A stretch of 64,000 nucleotides of DNA from contig NZ_JBHTKH010000001.1 in NCBI RefSeq assembly GCF_042676085.1, positions 372,001 through 436,000 of the forward strand, given 5' to 3'. The notes under the pieces were generated by a model, which did not search any database, was not told the origin of the DNA, and saw only the letters and a list, made by a program, of their open reading frames with translations. This document shows, piece after piece, positions 48,689 to 57,726 of the stretch. Every line of letters starts with the position of its first letter. Within the stretch, counting starts at the first letter, position 1. The position numbers and the translations under genes were made by a program. This DNA comes from Terrabacter terrigena. GTDB lineage: Bacteria > Actinomycetota > Actinomycetes > Actinomycetales > Dermatophilaceae.

Positions 48689-49115
48689 CGACGTCGGACT
48701 CGCCGTCCGCCCCGCCCGTCCCGTCAGCGTCGTCGCGGCGGCCGGGAGCCGAGAGGGCGGCGACGATGCTCGCCACGGCGAGGGCCGCGACCGCGAGCGC
48801 GACCGGGTCGCGGTCCGACTCGTGCAGCGACCACGCGACGGGCAGCAGCAGCACGTTCCACAGCACGGTGGGGGTCCTGGCCCACTGCGACGCCCCGGTC
48901 CACGCGCGGGCCAGGGCCAGCAGGGCCAGCCCGAAGACGAGGATGAGGGCCCCGGACGTCGCGGCGCGGGTCAGGTCGTCTGTGGCACCCGTCACCATCT
49001 CGTAGACGTAGAAACCCGCGAAGCCGAGGACGACGAGGGCCTCGACGAGCGTGAGCACGGCTGCCGCGCGGCGGGATCGGCCCGCCCGACGGTTCGGCGC
49101 GGTCGGTTCTGTCAC
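48681..49115 (-). CDS. Small integral membrane protein of unknown function
   Basis: A 144-residue protein with four hydrophobic segments (AAAVLTLVEALVVLGFAGFYVYEMV, AATSGALILVFGLALLALARAW, TPTVLWNVLLLPVAWSLH, PVALAVAALAVASIVAALSA) and a short acidic tail. Proteins of this kind are common in actinobacteria but have no known role. It starts at GTG 49115 and converges on the hydrolase gene with an eight-base overlap. Confidence 0.7.
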   Translation of the reverse strand: MTEPTAPNRRAGRSRRAAAVLTLVEALVVLGFAGFYVYEMVTGATDDLTRAATSGALILVFGLALLALARAWTGASQWARTPTVLWNVLLLPVAWSLHESDRDPVALAVAALAVASIVAALSAPGRRDDADGTGGADGESDVVS

Positions 49116-49469
49116 CCCGGCAGCCTAACGACCGCAGAGCGCGGGCCGGTGCCGGCACCCGTCCGAGCGGCTCCGGCCGGCTCGGGGTCTGGAACTGGGA
49201 GCCGTCTGCCGATAGACTCAATCCTTGGTGTGACCTGCGCCCACGGCGTTGAACACGGACACGGCTGCCGGCCACACTGGTTCATGGTCCACGACGCGTA
49301 CGGAACAACTTCGTGCGCGTTTCCGTTGGTCAGGGGGGTCAACTCCCCCGATGACCACCCCCAGCACCATGACCTGGCTCCGACAATGACGCTGGCGCCC
49401 GAGCACATGCACCGCGACCGACACCCGGACGCCGGTGCCGAACACGACACATGAAGGAGCACGATCCAC
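49116..49469 (+). promoter_or_regulatory. whiB1 promoter region and long leader (no gene)
   Basis: This 354-base gap holds no credible gene. A promoter candidate is TGGAAC (49190-49195) and TAGACT (49213-49218) with a 17-base spacer. Transcription from it would leave a leader of about 240 bases before whiB1. Just downstream is TGTGA (49229-49233) with a poor partner half-site CCACG, a weak CRP-like site. A hairpin at 49327-49357 pairs TGGTCA and GGGGG with CCCCC and TGACCA. The ribosome site AAGGAG lies near 49452. WhiB1 of mycobacteria is under CRP control, so the site is worth noting, but evidence here is only positional. Confidence 0.5.
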
Positions 49470-49718
49470 ATGGATTGGCGCGACCGCGCTGCCTGCCTGG
49501 ATGCCGACCCCGAGCTGTTCTTCCCCATCGGGAACACCGGACCGGCCATCCTGCAGATCGAGGAGGCGAAGGCCGTGTGCCGGACCTGTCCGGTCATCGA
49601 CACGTGCCTCAAGTGGGCCCTTGAGTCCGGCCAGGACGCCGGCGTCTGGGGAGGCCTCTCCGAGGACGAGCGCCGCGCCCTGAAGCGTCGCAACGCACGG
49701 GCCCGCCGCGCCGGCTGA
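49470..49718 (+). CDS. whiB1: WhiB1-type iron-sulfur transcription regulator
   Basis: An 82-residue Wbl protein. Four cysteines, C9, C37, C40 and C46 (AACLDADPELFF; AVCRTCPVIDTCLKWAL), bind a 4Fe-4S cluster that reacts with nitric oxide in relatives. The GVWGG turn is at 58-62, followed by the basic DNA-contact end KRRNARARRAG. Length and the neighbouring pdtaS-like gene, convergent as in M. tuberculosis, support WhiB1, which binds the housekeeping sigma factor. Confidence 0.93.
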   Translation: MDWRDRAACLDADPELFFPIGNTGPAILQIEEAKAVCRTCPVIDTCLKWALESGQDAGVWGGLSEDERRALKRRNARARRAG

Positions 49719-49740
49719 GGCCGCACGACCCCTCGTGCGC

Positions 49741-49773
49741 AAGCCCGGTGACCGTCACGGTCGCCGGGCTTTT
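49741..49773 (+). terminator. whiB1 terminator
   Basis: AAGCCCGG (49741-49748) pairs with CCGGGCTT (49764-49771), and GACCGT/ACGGTC extend the stem inside; TTTT follows. It stands 22 bases after the whiB1 stop and is the clearest intrinsic terminator of the window. It may also serve pdtaS from the other side. Confidence 0.85.
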
Positions 49774-49832
49774 GGCTGCCCCGACCGCTCCGCGTGCTCC
49801 GGCTGCTCCGGCTGCTCCCGGCCCACCGGACC

Positions 49833-51320
49833 TCAGCTGATCGGGCGCAGGCTCGCGGTGAAGCGGGCCCGGGTGCCGTGCGGTGTCACCGGCTCCCAGG
49901 TGATGCGGCCCTGCAGGTCACCGACGAGCGACTGGACGATCTGGGTGCCCAGCCCCGATCCGGGGCGCCTTTCGGGGTCGATGCCCTTGCCGTCGTCCTC
50001 GACCGACACCACGAGCATCGGCTGTCCCCGCTCGTCGGGGTGCCGCTCGATCGTGATGCGCACCTGTCCCCCGGCGTCGCCGAGCCCGTGCTCGATGGAG
50101 TTCTGGACGAGCTCGCTCATGATCATCGCCAGCGAGGTGGCGTCCTCGGCGCGCAGGCGACCGAACGAGCCCTGCGTCACCGTGTGCACGGGGGCGCCGT
50201 TGGCCGAGACCTCGACGACGGCGTTGAGCCCCCGCTGCGCGATGCCGTCGAAGTCGACGGTCTCGTCGAACCCCTGGCTCAGCTGGTCGTGGACCATCGC
50301 GATGGTGCCGACCCGGCGCTCCGCCTCCGCCAGCGCCACCCTTGCCTCGCCCTCGGGCAGCCGGCGCGCCTGCAGGCGCAGCAGGGCGGCGACCGACTGG
50401 AGGTTGTTCTTCACCCGGTGGTGGATCTCGCGGATCGTGGCGTCCTTGGTCATCAGCTCGCGTTCGCGCCGGCGCAGCTCGCCGACGTCACGCATGAGCA
50501 CGATCGCGCCGAAGCGCTGGCCGGCCTCGGTCAACGGGATCGCCCGCATCGACACGGTGGTGCCGCCGGCCACGACCTCGGTACGCCACGGCTGACGGCC
50601 CGTGACGACGAGCGGGAGGCCCTCGTCGACGGGGTAGGACTCGCGCACGTTGTCGGTGACGATCTGGGCCAGGCTCGCCCCGACGACCTCACCGAGGTGC
50701 CCGAGCCGGTGCAGCGCAGACACGGCGTTCGGGCTCGCGTAGGTCACCACGCCGTCGACGTCGAGGCGGATGACCCCGTCGCCCACGCGTGGGGCTCCGC
50801 GGCGCAGCCCGGTAGGGGCTCCGCTGTGGGGGAACTCGCCACCGGTCACCATGCGGCACAGGGCATCGGCGGTCGCGAGGTAGGTCAGCTCGAGGCGGCT
50901 CGGCGTGCGGGTCGTCCAGAGGTTCGTGTGCCGGGTCAGCACGGCCACGACGTGCCCGCCGCGGACGACCGGGATGTACTCCTCGCGCACGGCCTGGTCG
51001 GGCCCGGGCTCGTGCGGCACGACCACCTGGCGCACCCGCAGGATCCGCTGCTCGGCGGCCGCCTCGTCGAGCAGGTCGCGCGTGCGCCCCGGGTCGGCCA
51101 CGCGGCCGACCTGGTCCTCGACGAAGACGAGCTGGCCGGTGGTGGGTCGGACGTGCGCGACGGCCTCCCAGCGGTCGCTCACCGAGCGGACCCAGAGCAC
51201 GAGGTCGGCGAAGGAGAGGTCGGCGACGAGCTGCCAGTCCCCCACGAGCAGCTGCAGCCACTCGACGTCGTGGTCGGGCAGGTCGGTCCGCCCGCGAAGG
51301 AGCTCGCTCAGGGTTGCCAC
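49833..51320 (-). CDS. pdtaS: PdtaS-like cytosolic sensor histidine kinase
   Basis: A 495-residue soluble kinase with an N-terminal GAF domain (about 1-150), a PAS domain (about 178-285, VIRLDVDGVVTYASPNAVSALHRLG) and a HisKA_2/HATPase core. The phospho-acceptor is His300 in REIHHRVKNNLQSVAALLRLQARR; N and G boxes are MSELVQNSIEHG and VEDDGKGIDP, GSGLGTQIVQSLV. In mycobacteria PdtaS phosphorylates the RNA-binding antiterminator PdtaR, and its gene is likewise next to whiB1. No membrane segment is seen. Start GTG 51320. Confidence 0.92.
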   Translation of the reverse strand: MATLSELLRGRTDLPDHDVEWLQLLVGDWQLVADLSFADLVLWVRSVSDRWEAVAHVRPTTGQLVFVEDQVGRVADPGRTRDLLDEAAAEQRILRVRQVVVPHEPGPDQAVREEYIPVVRGGHVVAVLTRHTNLWTTRTPSRLELTYLATADALCRMVTGGEFPHSGAPTGLRRGAPRVGDGVIRLDVDGVVTYASPNAVSALHRLGHLGEVVGASLAQIVTDNVRESYPVDEGLPLVVTGRQPWRTEVVAGGTTVSMRAIPLTEAGQRFGAIVLMRDVGELRRRERELMTKDATIREIHHRVKNNLQSVAALLRLQARRLPEGEARVALAEAERRVGTIAMVHDQLSQGFDETVDFDGIAQRGLNAVVEVSANGAPVHTVTQGSFGRLRAEDATSLAMIMSELVQNSIEHGLGDAGGQVRITIERHPDERGQPMLVVSVEDDGKGIDPERRPGSGLGTQIVQSLVGDLQGRITWEPVTPHGTRARFTASLRPIS

Positions 51321-51429
51321 AGCACGAGCCTAGTGAGCCGGTCGCGGACCACGGGCGGGCGCCCCCCGCCCCGAGGACGGGGCAGGGCGCCGGCGAGCGC
51401 CCTCCGGTCGGCGCGCACGCGCCCGCTGC

Positions 51430-54400
51430 TCAGCTGGTCGAGGTCCTGGCTGCCGATGCAGACCGCTTGGCGCCGGACGTGCTCGTGGCCTTCTTGGCCG
51501 CGGGCGCCTTCAGGTCGGCGACCTTGCCCGCCGGCGTCGTCTTCGACGCTGCCACGGCCGACGTGCGCGACCCCGTGGAGGCCGCCGCCTTCCGGGCCGC
51601 GGGCTTCGGGGCCGCGGTCTTGGAGGCGGCAGGCTTCGTGCCGGCCCGCTGCGTCGCCGTCTTCTTCGTCGAGGCCTTGGTGGCGGCCCTGCCGGCATCC
51701 TTCTTGACCGACTTCTTGACCGCCTTCCTGACCGCCTTCTTCGCGGCCGGCCCCGGCGTGAGTGCGGTCCGCGCGGAAGCCGCCGCGGGCGCCGGTGCCG
51801 GTGTCCCCGACGCGGCGGGCTTGGTCACCGTGCGCAGCGTGCGCAGCGCGACCGACAGCGCGGCGATGCCGGCATGGCTCATCCGCTCGATGCCACCGAG
51901 GGCGGCACGGGCCCGACCGAGCGCGTCGGCGTTGAGCTCGGACCACTCCGCGAGCCGGGCCTTGGCATCGTGCCCGGGGTTGCTCACCTCGAGCACCGAC
52001 CGGGTCAGGCTCTCGAGCACCGCGTAGAGGTCGTCGCGCAGGGCCCCACGCGCCATGGCGTCCCAGCGGTCGTCGCGCGGCAGCCTGGTGACGCGCGTCA
52101 GCATGGCGTCGATCGAGAACGTCTCGGACGTGAGGAAGTAGGTCTGCACGACGTCCTCGAGCTTCTCGCCCGTCTCCTCGGCGATCTCGATGCAGTCGAG
52201 CAGGGAGTACGCGTCGAGCAGGCAGGCGGCCGACAGCGCGAGCTCCTCCGGCACGCCCTTGCCCTCGAGCTCACGCGCCCGTCGCTGGAGGCGGGTGCGC
52301 TCGCTGCCCTGGAGCAGCTCGGGGATGCGGCCGCTGAAGGCCCGGATGCCCGGCTGGAACCGCGCCACCTCGGCGGCGATGTCGAGGGCGGCCGGCCGCG
52401 ACGAGAGGAACCAGCGCACGGACCGGTCGACGAGCCGACGGAACTCGAGGTAGAGCGCCGTCTGGGCGGCGGTGGTCACGACGTTGTCGGTAGCCTCGAC
52501 CCGGCGCACGAAGCCGGCCAGGTCGAAGATCTCGCGACAGACGACGTACGCGCGCGCGACCTGCTCGGGGCTGGCGCCGGTCTCCTCGCCCGCCCGGTAT
52601 GCGAACGTGATGCCCCCACGGTTGACCATCGAGTTCGCGACGGCGTTCGTGATGATCTCGCGGCGCAGCGGGTGGGCCGCGATCTGCTCGGCGTACTTGG
52701 TGCGCAACGGCTTCGGGAAGTACTCGGCCAGGGTCGTCTCGAACCACGGGTCGTCGGGCAGGGACGTGGAGATGAGCTGGTTCTTGAGGTAGAGCTTGGC
52801 GTAGGCGACGAGCACCGAGAACTCCGGCGAGGTGAGACCGAGGCCGTCCTTCTGGCGACGGGCGATCTCGGCGTCGCTCGGCAGGAACTCGAGCGAACGG
52901 TCGAGGTCGCCCTTCTCCTCGAGGAACTGGATCAGCCGCTCGTGCACGCCGAGCATCGCGTGCTGCTGTGCCCGGGCGTTGCCGAGCAGCACGTTCTGCT
53001 CGTAGTTGTCGCGCAGAACCTGCTCTGCCACCTCGTCGGTCATCGAGGCCAGCAGCGTGTTGCGGCGCTTCATCGTCAGCTCACCGGACCGGGTCAGCTC
53101 GGTGAGCAGGATCTTGATGTTGACCTCGTGGTCGGAGGTGTCGACCCCGGCGCTGTTGTCGATGGCGTCGGTGTTGACCCGCACGCCGGCGAGTGCCGCC
53201 TCGATGCGGCCGAGCTGGCTCGCGCCGAGGTTGCCGCCCTCACCGACGACCTTGCACCGCAGGTCGGCACCGTTGACGCGGATCGCGTCGTTGGCACGGT
53301 CGCCGATCTCGGAGTTCGTCTCGGCGGTCGCCTTGACGTACGTGCCGATGCCGCCGTTCCAGAGCAGGTCGACCGGCGCGAGGAGGATCGCCTTCATGAG
53401 GTCGGCGGGCGTCATCGACTTCGTGTTGGCCCGCAGCCCGAGCGCGGCGACCATCTGCGGCGACACCGGCACCGACTTGGCCGAGCGGGGGAACACGCCG
53501 CCGCCCTTGCTGATCAGCTTCGTGTCGTAGTCGGCCCACGACGAGCCGGGCAGGTCGAACATGCGGCGGCGCTCGGCGTACGAGGTGGCGGCGTCGGGGT
53601 CGGGATCGACGAAGATGTGCCGGTGGTCGAAGGCCGCGACGAGCCGGATGTGCTCGGACAGCAGCATGCCGTTGCCGAAGACGTCACCACTCATGTCGCC
53701 GACCCCGACGACGGTGAAGTCCTCGGACTGGGTGTCGGTGCCCAGCTCGCGGAAGTGGCGCTTGACGGACTCCCACGCGCCTCGGGCGGTGATGCCCATG
53801 GCCTTGTGGTCGTAGCCTGCCGAGCCACCCGAGGCGAACGCGTCGTCGAGCCAGAAGCCGTAGTCGGACGAGATGCCGTTGGCGATGTCCGAGAACGTCG
53901 CGGTGCCCTTGTCAGCGGCGACGACGAGGTAGGTGTCGTCCTCGTCGTGCCGGACGACCCGCTCGGGGGGCACCGCCGTGCCCGATACGAGGTTGTCGGT
54001 GACGTCGAGCAGGCCGGAGATGAACAGCTTGTAGGAGGCGATGCCCTCGTCCATCCACGCCCCGCGGTCGACCGTCGGGTCGGGCAGCTGCTTGGCGTAG
54101 AAGCCGCCCTTGCTGCCGGTCGGCACGATGACGGCGTTCTTGACCATCTGCGCCTTGACGAGACCGAGCACCTCGGTGCGGAAGTCCTCGCGGCGGTCGG
54201 ACCAGCGCAGGCCACCGCGCGCGACCTTGCCGAAGCGCAGGTGCACGCCCTCGACGCGCGGGCTGTAGACCCAGACCTCGAACATCGGGCGCGGTGCCGG
54301 GAGGTCGGGCACCTTCTTGGGGTTGAGCTTGAGCGAGACGTACGGCTTGTCGTGGCCGTGCTCGTCGGGCTGGTAGAAGTTCGTGCGCAGGCTCGCCTGG

Positions 54401-56727
54401 ATGACCCCGAGCAGTGCCCGGACGATGCGGTCGTGGTCGAGGCTGGCGACGTCGTCGAGGGCCTCTCGGACCTTGGTCACGAGGCTCTTCTCGCGCGCCG
54501 CTCGCTTGTCGCGGCCGGCGTCGGTGGCGGGGAAGGCGTCGGGACGGAAGCGCGCCTCGAAGAGCTCGACGAGGCCGCGCGCGATGCCGGTGTTGGCGAC
54601 CAGCGCCGACTCGACGTAGTCCTGCGAGAAGGTCGAGCCGGTCTGCCGGAGGTACTTCGCGACGGTGCGCAGGATGACGACCTGGCGCCACGTCAGCCCG
54701 GCGGCGAGCACAAGGGCGTTGAAGCCGTCGGACTCGGCGCGGCCGTCCCACACGGCCCGGAAGGCCTCCTCGAACCGGCCTCGGACGTCGTCGGCCAGTG
54801 CGGCGTCGCCGTCGCCCCACGTGCGTGCGTCGGCGCACAGCCCGAAGTCGAAGATGTGCAGGGTGCGGCCGTCGGCGCCCGGGATCTCGTAGGGCCGCTC
54901 GTCGGTGACCTCGACGCCGAGGTGGGTGAAGAGCGGCAGCACCTGCGTGAGCGACAGGTCGGCCCGCCGGTAGAGCTTGAAGCGCCGCTCGCGAGGGTCA
55001 TCGGACGCGGGGTCGTCATAGAGGTGCAGGCCCGTGGTGCGGTCGCCGTCGCCGAGCGCGTCGATGCGGTCGAGGTCCTCGACCGCGGTCGCGACGTCGA
55101 AGTCCTCCTTGTACGCCTCGGGGAGGGCCTTGGCGTACGCCGCCATCGTGCGGGCGGCCCCCTCGAGCCCGCGGGCCTGGGCCAGGGCCTCCGCGAGGTC
55201 CTCGTCCCACGTGCGGGTGGCGTCGATGACGCGCCGCTCGAGGGCCGCCTCGTCGATGTCGGGGATGTCGGTGCCGGCCGGCATACGGACGACGAAGTGA
55301 AGGCGGGCGAGCGTGGACTCGCTGACGCGGGTCGTGTTGTCGATGTTCGCGCCGCCGAAGGCCTCGAGCAGCAGCGACTCGATGCGCAGCCGCACCGTCG
55401 TGTTGTAGCGGTCGCGCGGCAGGTAGACCAGGCACGAGACGAAGCGGCCGAACTCGTCGCGGCGCAGGAAGAGCTTGGTCTTGCGGCGCTCCTGCAGGTG
55501 CAGGACGCTCGTCGCGATGTCGGCGAGCTGCTGGGCGCTCGTCTGGAAGAGCTCGTCGCGCGGGTACGTCTCGAGGATCTGCAGGATGTCCTTGCCCGAG
55601 TGGCTGTCGGAGCTGAGGCCGGTCAGGCGCAGCACCTCCTGGGCGCGCACGTCGATCAGCGGGATGTCGTGGATGGTGTCGTTGTAGGCCGCCGACGCGT
55701 AGAGCCCGAGGAAGCGCTGCTCGCCGACGCACTCGCCACGGGCGTCGAACTTCTTGATCGAGATGTAGTCGAGGTAGACGTCGCGGTGCACCGTGGCCCG
55801 CGAGTTGGCCTTCGTGATGATGAGGATGTTCGAGTCGCGCGCGGCGCGACTCGCCGCGGGCGTCAGCACGAGTCCCTTTGCGGCAGAAGGGCGGTCGTAG
55901 CGCAGAAGGCCGAGACCGGTGCCGGGGACCTGGCGTGAGACGTCGTGGCCGTCCTCGCGCACGAGGGAGTACTCGCGGTAGCCGAGGAAGGTGAAGTTGT
56001 TGTGGGCGAGCCATTCGAGGAAGCGGCTCGCCTCGCGTGCGTGGTGCGGGTCGGTGCCGGGCGGGGTGGCCGAGCGCAGCTCGCTCGCGATCGTGAGCGC
56101 GTGCGCGCGCATCTTCGGCCAGTCCTCGACGGAGTCGCGCACGTTCTCGAGGACGTGGCGCAACCGGGACTCGACGTCGCGCAGGGCGTCGGCGGGCAGG
56201 CGGTCGATCTCGAGGTGCATCCACGACTCTCGGACGAGCCCGAGCGAGGACGACTCCACCGTCGTCGACCCGTCGGTGACCACGGACTTGAGCTCACCGG
56301 TGATGGTGCGCGAGACGGTCATCTGCGGGTGCACGATGAGGTGCACCCCGCGGTCGAAGCCGCCGAGCGCGGCCACGACCGAGTCGACGAGGAACGGCAT
56401 GTCGTCGACGACGATCTGCACGACCGTGTGGCCGGTCGACCAGCCCTCGTCGTCGGAGCTGGGGTTGAAGGCCCGCACGTTGAACGTGCCCACCGGACGG
56501 TCCTGCGCGAACGTGCGGTGCTCGGAGGCGATCGTCGCCAGCTCGCGCGCCGGGCGGGCGAGGAGGTCCTCGGTGGCCACCAGACGGTAGTAGGCGAGGA
56601 GGAACTCCTCGAACTCGCCCTGCGCGGTGCCGGCGGAGCGCCCTCGAGCCCGTCGGGTGGGGGGCGCGGGTGCCGCCGCGGCGGCCTTCATGACGTCGAT
56701 TCGGGACTGTTCGAGTGACGCTGACAT
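51430..56727 (-). CDS. gdh: NAD-specific glutamate dehydrogenase, large type, with basic tail
   Basis: A 1765-residue enzyme of the very large NAD-GDH group that deaminates glutamate to 2-oxoglutarate. The N-terminal half has ACT-like regulatory regions (MPFLVDSVVAALGGFDRGVHLIVHPQM). The catalytic domain contains KVARGGLRWSDRREDFRTEVLGLVKAQMVKNAVIVPTGSKGGFYAKQLP (Lys residues of the active site) and the NAD fold FTVVGVGDMSGDVFGNGMLLS, then KVVGEGGNLGASQLGRIEAA. The last 130 residues are an Ala/Lys/Thr/Pro-rich tail (KKAVRKAVKKSVKKDAG onward) like histone H1, absent from the usual form of about 1600 residues. ATG 56727 is likely; ATG 56691 and GTG 56769 are alternatives. Confidence 0.93.
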   Translation of the reverse strand: MSASLEQSRIDVMKAAAAAPAPPTRRARGRSAGTAQGEFEEFLLAYYRLVATEDLLARPARELATIASEHRTFAQDRPVGTFNVRAFNPSSDDEGWSTGHTVVQIVVDDMPFLVDSVVAALGGFDRGVHLIVHPQMTVSRTITGELKSVVTDGSTTVESSSLGLVRESWMHLEIDRLPADALRDVESRLRHVLENVRDSVEDWPKMRAHALTIASELRSATPPGTDPHHAREASRFLEWLAHNNFTFLGYREYSLVREDGHDVSRQVPGTGLGLLRYDRPSAAKGLVLTPAASRAARDSNILIITKANSRATVHRDVYLDYISIKKFDARGECVGEQRFLGLYASAAYNDTIHDIPLIDVRAQEVLRLTGLSSDSHSGKDILQILETYPRDELFQTSAQQLADIATSVLHLQERRKTKLFLRRDEFGRFVSCLVYLPRDRYNTTVRLRIESLLLEAFGGANIDNTTRVSESTLARLHFVVRMPAGTDIPDIDEAALERRVIDATRTWDEDLAEALAQARGLEGAARTMAAYAKALPEAYKEDFDVATAVEDLDRIDALGDGDRTTGLHLYDDPASDDPRERRFKLYRRADLSLTQVLPLFTHLGVEVTDERPYEIPGADGRTLHIFDFGLCADARTWGDGDAALADDVRGRFEEAFRAVWDGRAESDGFNALVLAAGLTWRQVVILRTVAKYLRQTGSTFSQDYVESALVANTGIARGLVELFEARFRPDAFPATDAGRDKRAAREKSLVTKVREALDDVASLDHDRIVRALLGVIQASLRTNFYQPDEHGHDKPYVSLKLNPKKVPDLPAPRPMFEVWVYSPRVEGVHLRFGKVARGGLRWSDRREDFRTEVLGLVKAQMVKNAVIVPTGSKGGFYAKQLPDPTVDRGAWMDEGIASYKLFISGLLDVTDNLVSGTAVPPERVVRHDEDDTYLVVAADKGTATFSDIANGISSDYGFWLDDAFASGGSAGYDHKAMGITARGAWESVKRHFRELGTDTQSEDFTVVGVGDMSGDVFGNGMLLSEHIRLVAAFDHRHIFVDPDPDAATSYAERRRMFDLPGSSWADYDTKLISKGGGVFPRSAKSVPVSPQMVAALGLRANTKSMTPADLMKAILLAPVDLLWNGGIGTYVKATAETNSEIGDRANDAIRVNGADLRCKVVGEGGNLGASQLGRIEAALAGVRVNTDAIDNSAGVDTSDHEVNIKILLTELTRSGELTMKRRNTLLASMTDEVAEQVLRDNYEQNVLLGNARAQQHAMLGVHERLIQFLEEKGDLDRSLEFLPSDAEIARRQKDGLGLTSPEFSVLVAYAKLYLKNQLISTSLPDDPWFETTLAEYFPKPLRTKYAEQIAAHPLRREIITNAVANSMVNRGGITFAYRAGEETGASPEQVARAYVVCREIFDLAGFVRRVEATDNVVTTAAQTALYLEFRRLVDRSVRWFLSSRPAALDIAAEVARFQPGIRAFSGRIPELLQGSERTRLQRRARELEGKGVPEELALSAACLLDAYSLLDCIEIAEETGEKLEDVVQTYFLTSETFSIDAMLTRVTRLPRDDRWDAMARGALRDDLYAVLESLTRSVLEVSNPGHDAKARLAEWSELNADALGRARAALGGIERMSHAGIAALSVALRTLRTVTKPAASGTPAPAPAAASARTALTPGPAAKKAVRKAVKKSVKKDAGRAATKASTKKTATQRAGTKPAASKTAAPKPAARKAAASTGSRTSAVAASKTTPAGKVADLKAPAAKKATSTSGAKRSASAARTSTS

Positions 56728-56882
56728 TCGGTTGTCGGATTCCTCACCGTGCGGCCCGTGACGCGACACGTCGCTGTGCCGCGCATCTCACGATGTGAGC
56801 CTATCCCCGTCCGGCGCCCGGCCCGAACCACCCCCGGTGGAGAACTCCCGGGCCGTCGGGGCACAGTCCCTAGAGTGGAGCC

Positions 56883-57161
56883 ATGAGCGAGGGGAACCAG
56901 GGGCCGGGTGTCGCGGACCCTGCGACCCTGAGGGGCCTGACGACCTCACGCGCCGTGACGAGGTCGATGTCCGACGACCTCCTCACCCACCTGCCCGACC
57001 TCGGCGACCTCCCCACCCAGCGGGCCCTCGACGCCTGGGTGGAGCAGGCGGCCGACACGCTGCGGGCACTGTCGGAGGCGTTGGAGGAGCGCCTCCTTCA
57101 CCTCGGCTCGGCGGCCGTCCCCGACACCTCCGGCCGCGCGCACCGGGCAGGTCCGCGGTGA
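56883..57161 (+). CDS. Small helical protein of unknown function
   Basis: A 92-residue protein with a polar N-terminus and a helical region (TQRALDAWVEQAADTLRALSEALEERLLHLGSAA). No cysteines, signal peptide or membrane segment. GGAG-type ribosome site (AGAGTGGAGCC) precedes ATG 56883. Its stop overlaps the next start as GTGA, so the two small proteins are made together and may bind each other. I do not recognise the family. Confidence 0.65.
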   Translation: MSEGNQGPGVADPATLRGLTTSRAVTRSMSDDLLTHLPDLGDLPTQRALDAWVEQAADTLRALSEALEERLLHLGSAAVPDTSGRAHRAGPR

Positions 57162-57649
57162 GCCTCTCCCCCGGAGACCCTGCCTCGACCTCGGCCCTCG
57201 GGGGTGCGCTGCGCACCCAGGCGGGCCGTCTCGCCGACCTCGTCGTCGACCTCGACGCCGCCGCGACGCGCCTGTCGCGCACCGGGGCGTCCGACCCCTC
57301 CGACCGCGAGCGTGACCTCGTCACCCGGGCCGCGACCGAGCTCGACCGGGTCGGCGGGCTGCTGCAGTCGTGGACCACCACCGCAGTCGAGTCGGCCGCC
57401 GGGCTCCGGTCGCTCGAGCCGGCCCTGCGCCGCAGCGACCTGGCCGTCGACGGACAGCTCGTCGTCGAGCGCAGCGGCCCGAGCCGGGTCGAACCGGCGC
57501 AGCGGCTGGCCGAGCGCGAGCGCCTCCAGGAGCTGCTCAACCGCGTCACGGCCGTCCGCTCGCGCGAGCTGGCCCGGTTGCGCCGCGAGCTCGAGATCTC
57601 GCACGCCTCCCTGGCCGCGCTCTCCGACCGGGCCCGGTCAGGCACCTGA
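57158..57649 (+). CDS. Helical coiled-coil protein of unknown function
   Basis: A 163-residue, almost wholly helical protein: LRTQAGRLADLVVDLDAAATRLSR, VTRAATELDRVGGLLQSWTTTAVESAAGLRSLEPALRRS and a charged coiled coil RLAERERLQELLNRVTAVRSRELARLRRELEISHASLAALSDRAR. It starts at GTG 57158 inside the previous stop. The pair of a short and a longer helical protein loosely recalls WXG100-like partners, but no WxG motif is present. It is divergent from the glutamate dehydrogenase gene. Confidence 0.65.
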   Translation: MSLSPGDPASTSALGGALRTQAGRLADLVVDLDAAATRLSRTGASDPSDRERDLVTRAATELDRVGGLLQSWTTTAVESAAGLRSLEPALRRSDLAVDGQLVVERSGPSRVEPAQRLAERERLQELLNRVTAVRSRELARLRRELEISHASLAALSDRARSGT

Positions 57650-57726
57650 CGGATCCCCCGGGTCGCCATCTGCCGCAGCCGGGTCGCCACGGGGACGGCG
57701 TGCCCGCGTGCAATAGCGTGTGCGCC

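Noticed and set aside
49229..49245. CRP site in the whiB1 promoter
   Set aside because: One TGTGA half-site is clear, but the second half matches poorly; kept only as a note in the leader entry.
51874..55938. A 1354-codon plus-strand frame across the glutamate dehydrogenase gene
   Set aside because: Antisense shadow with biased composition and no recognisable motif.
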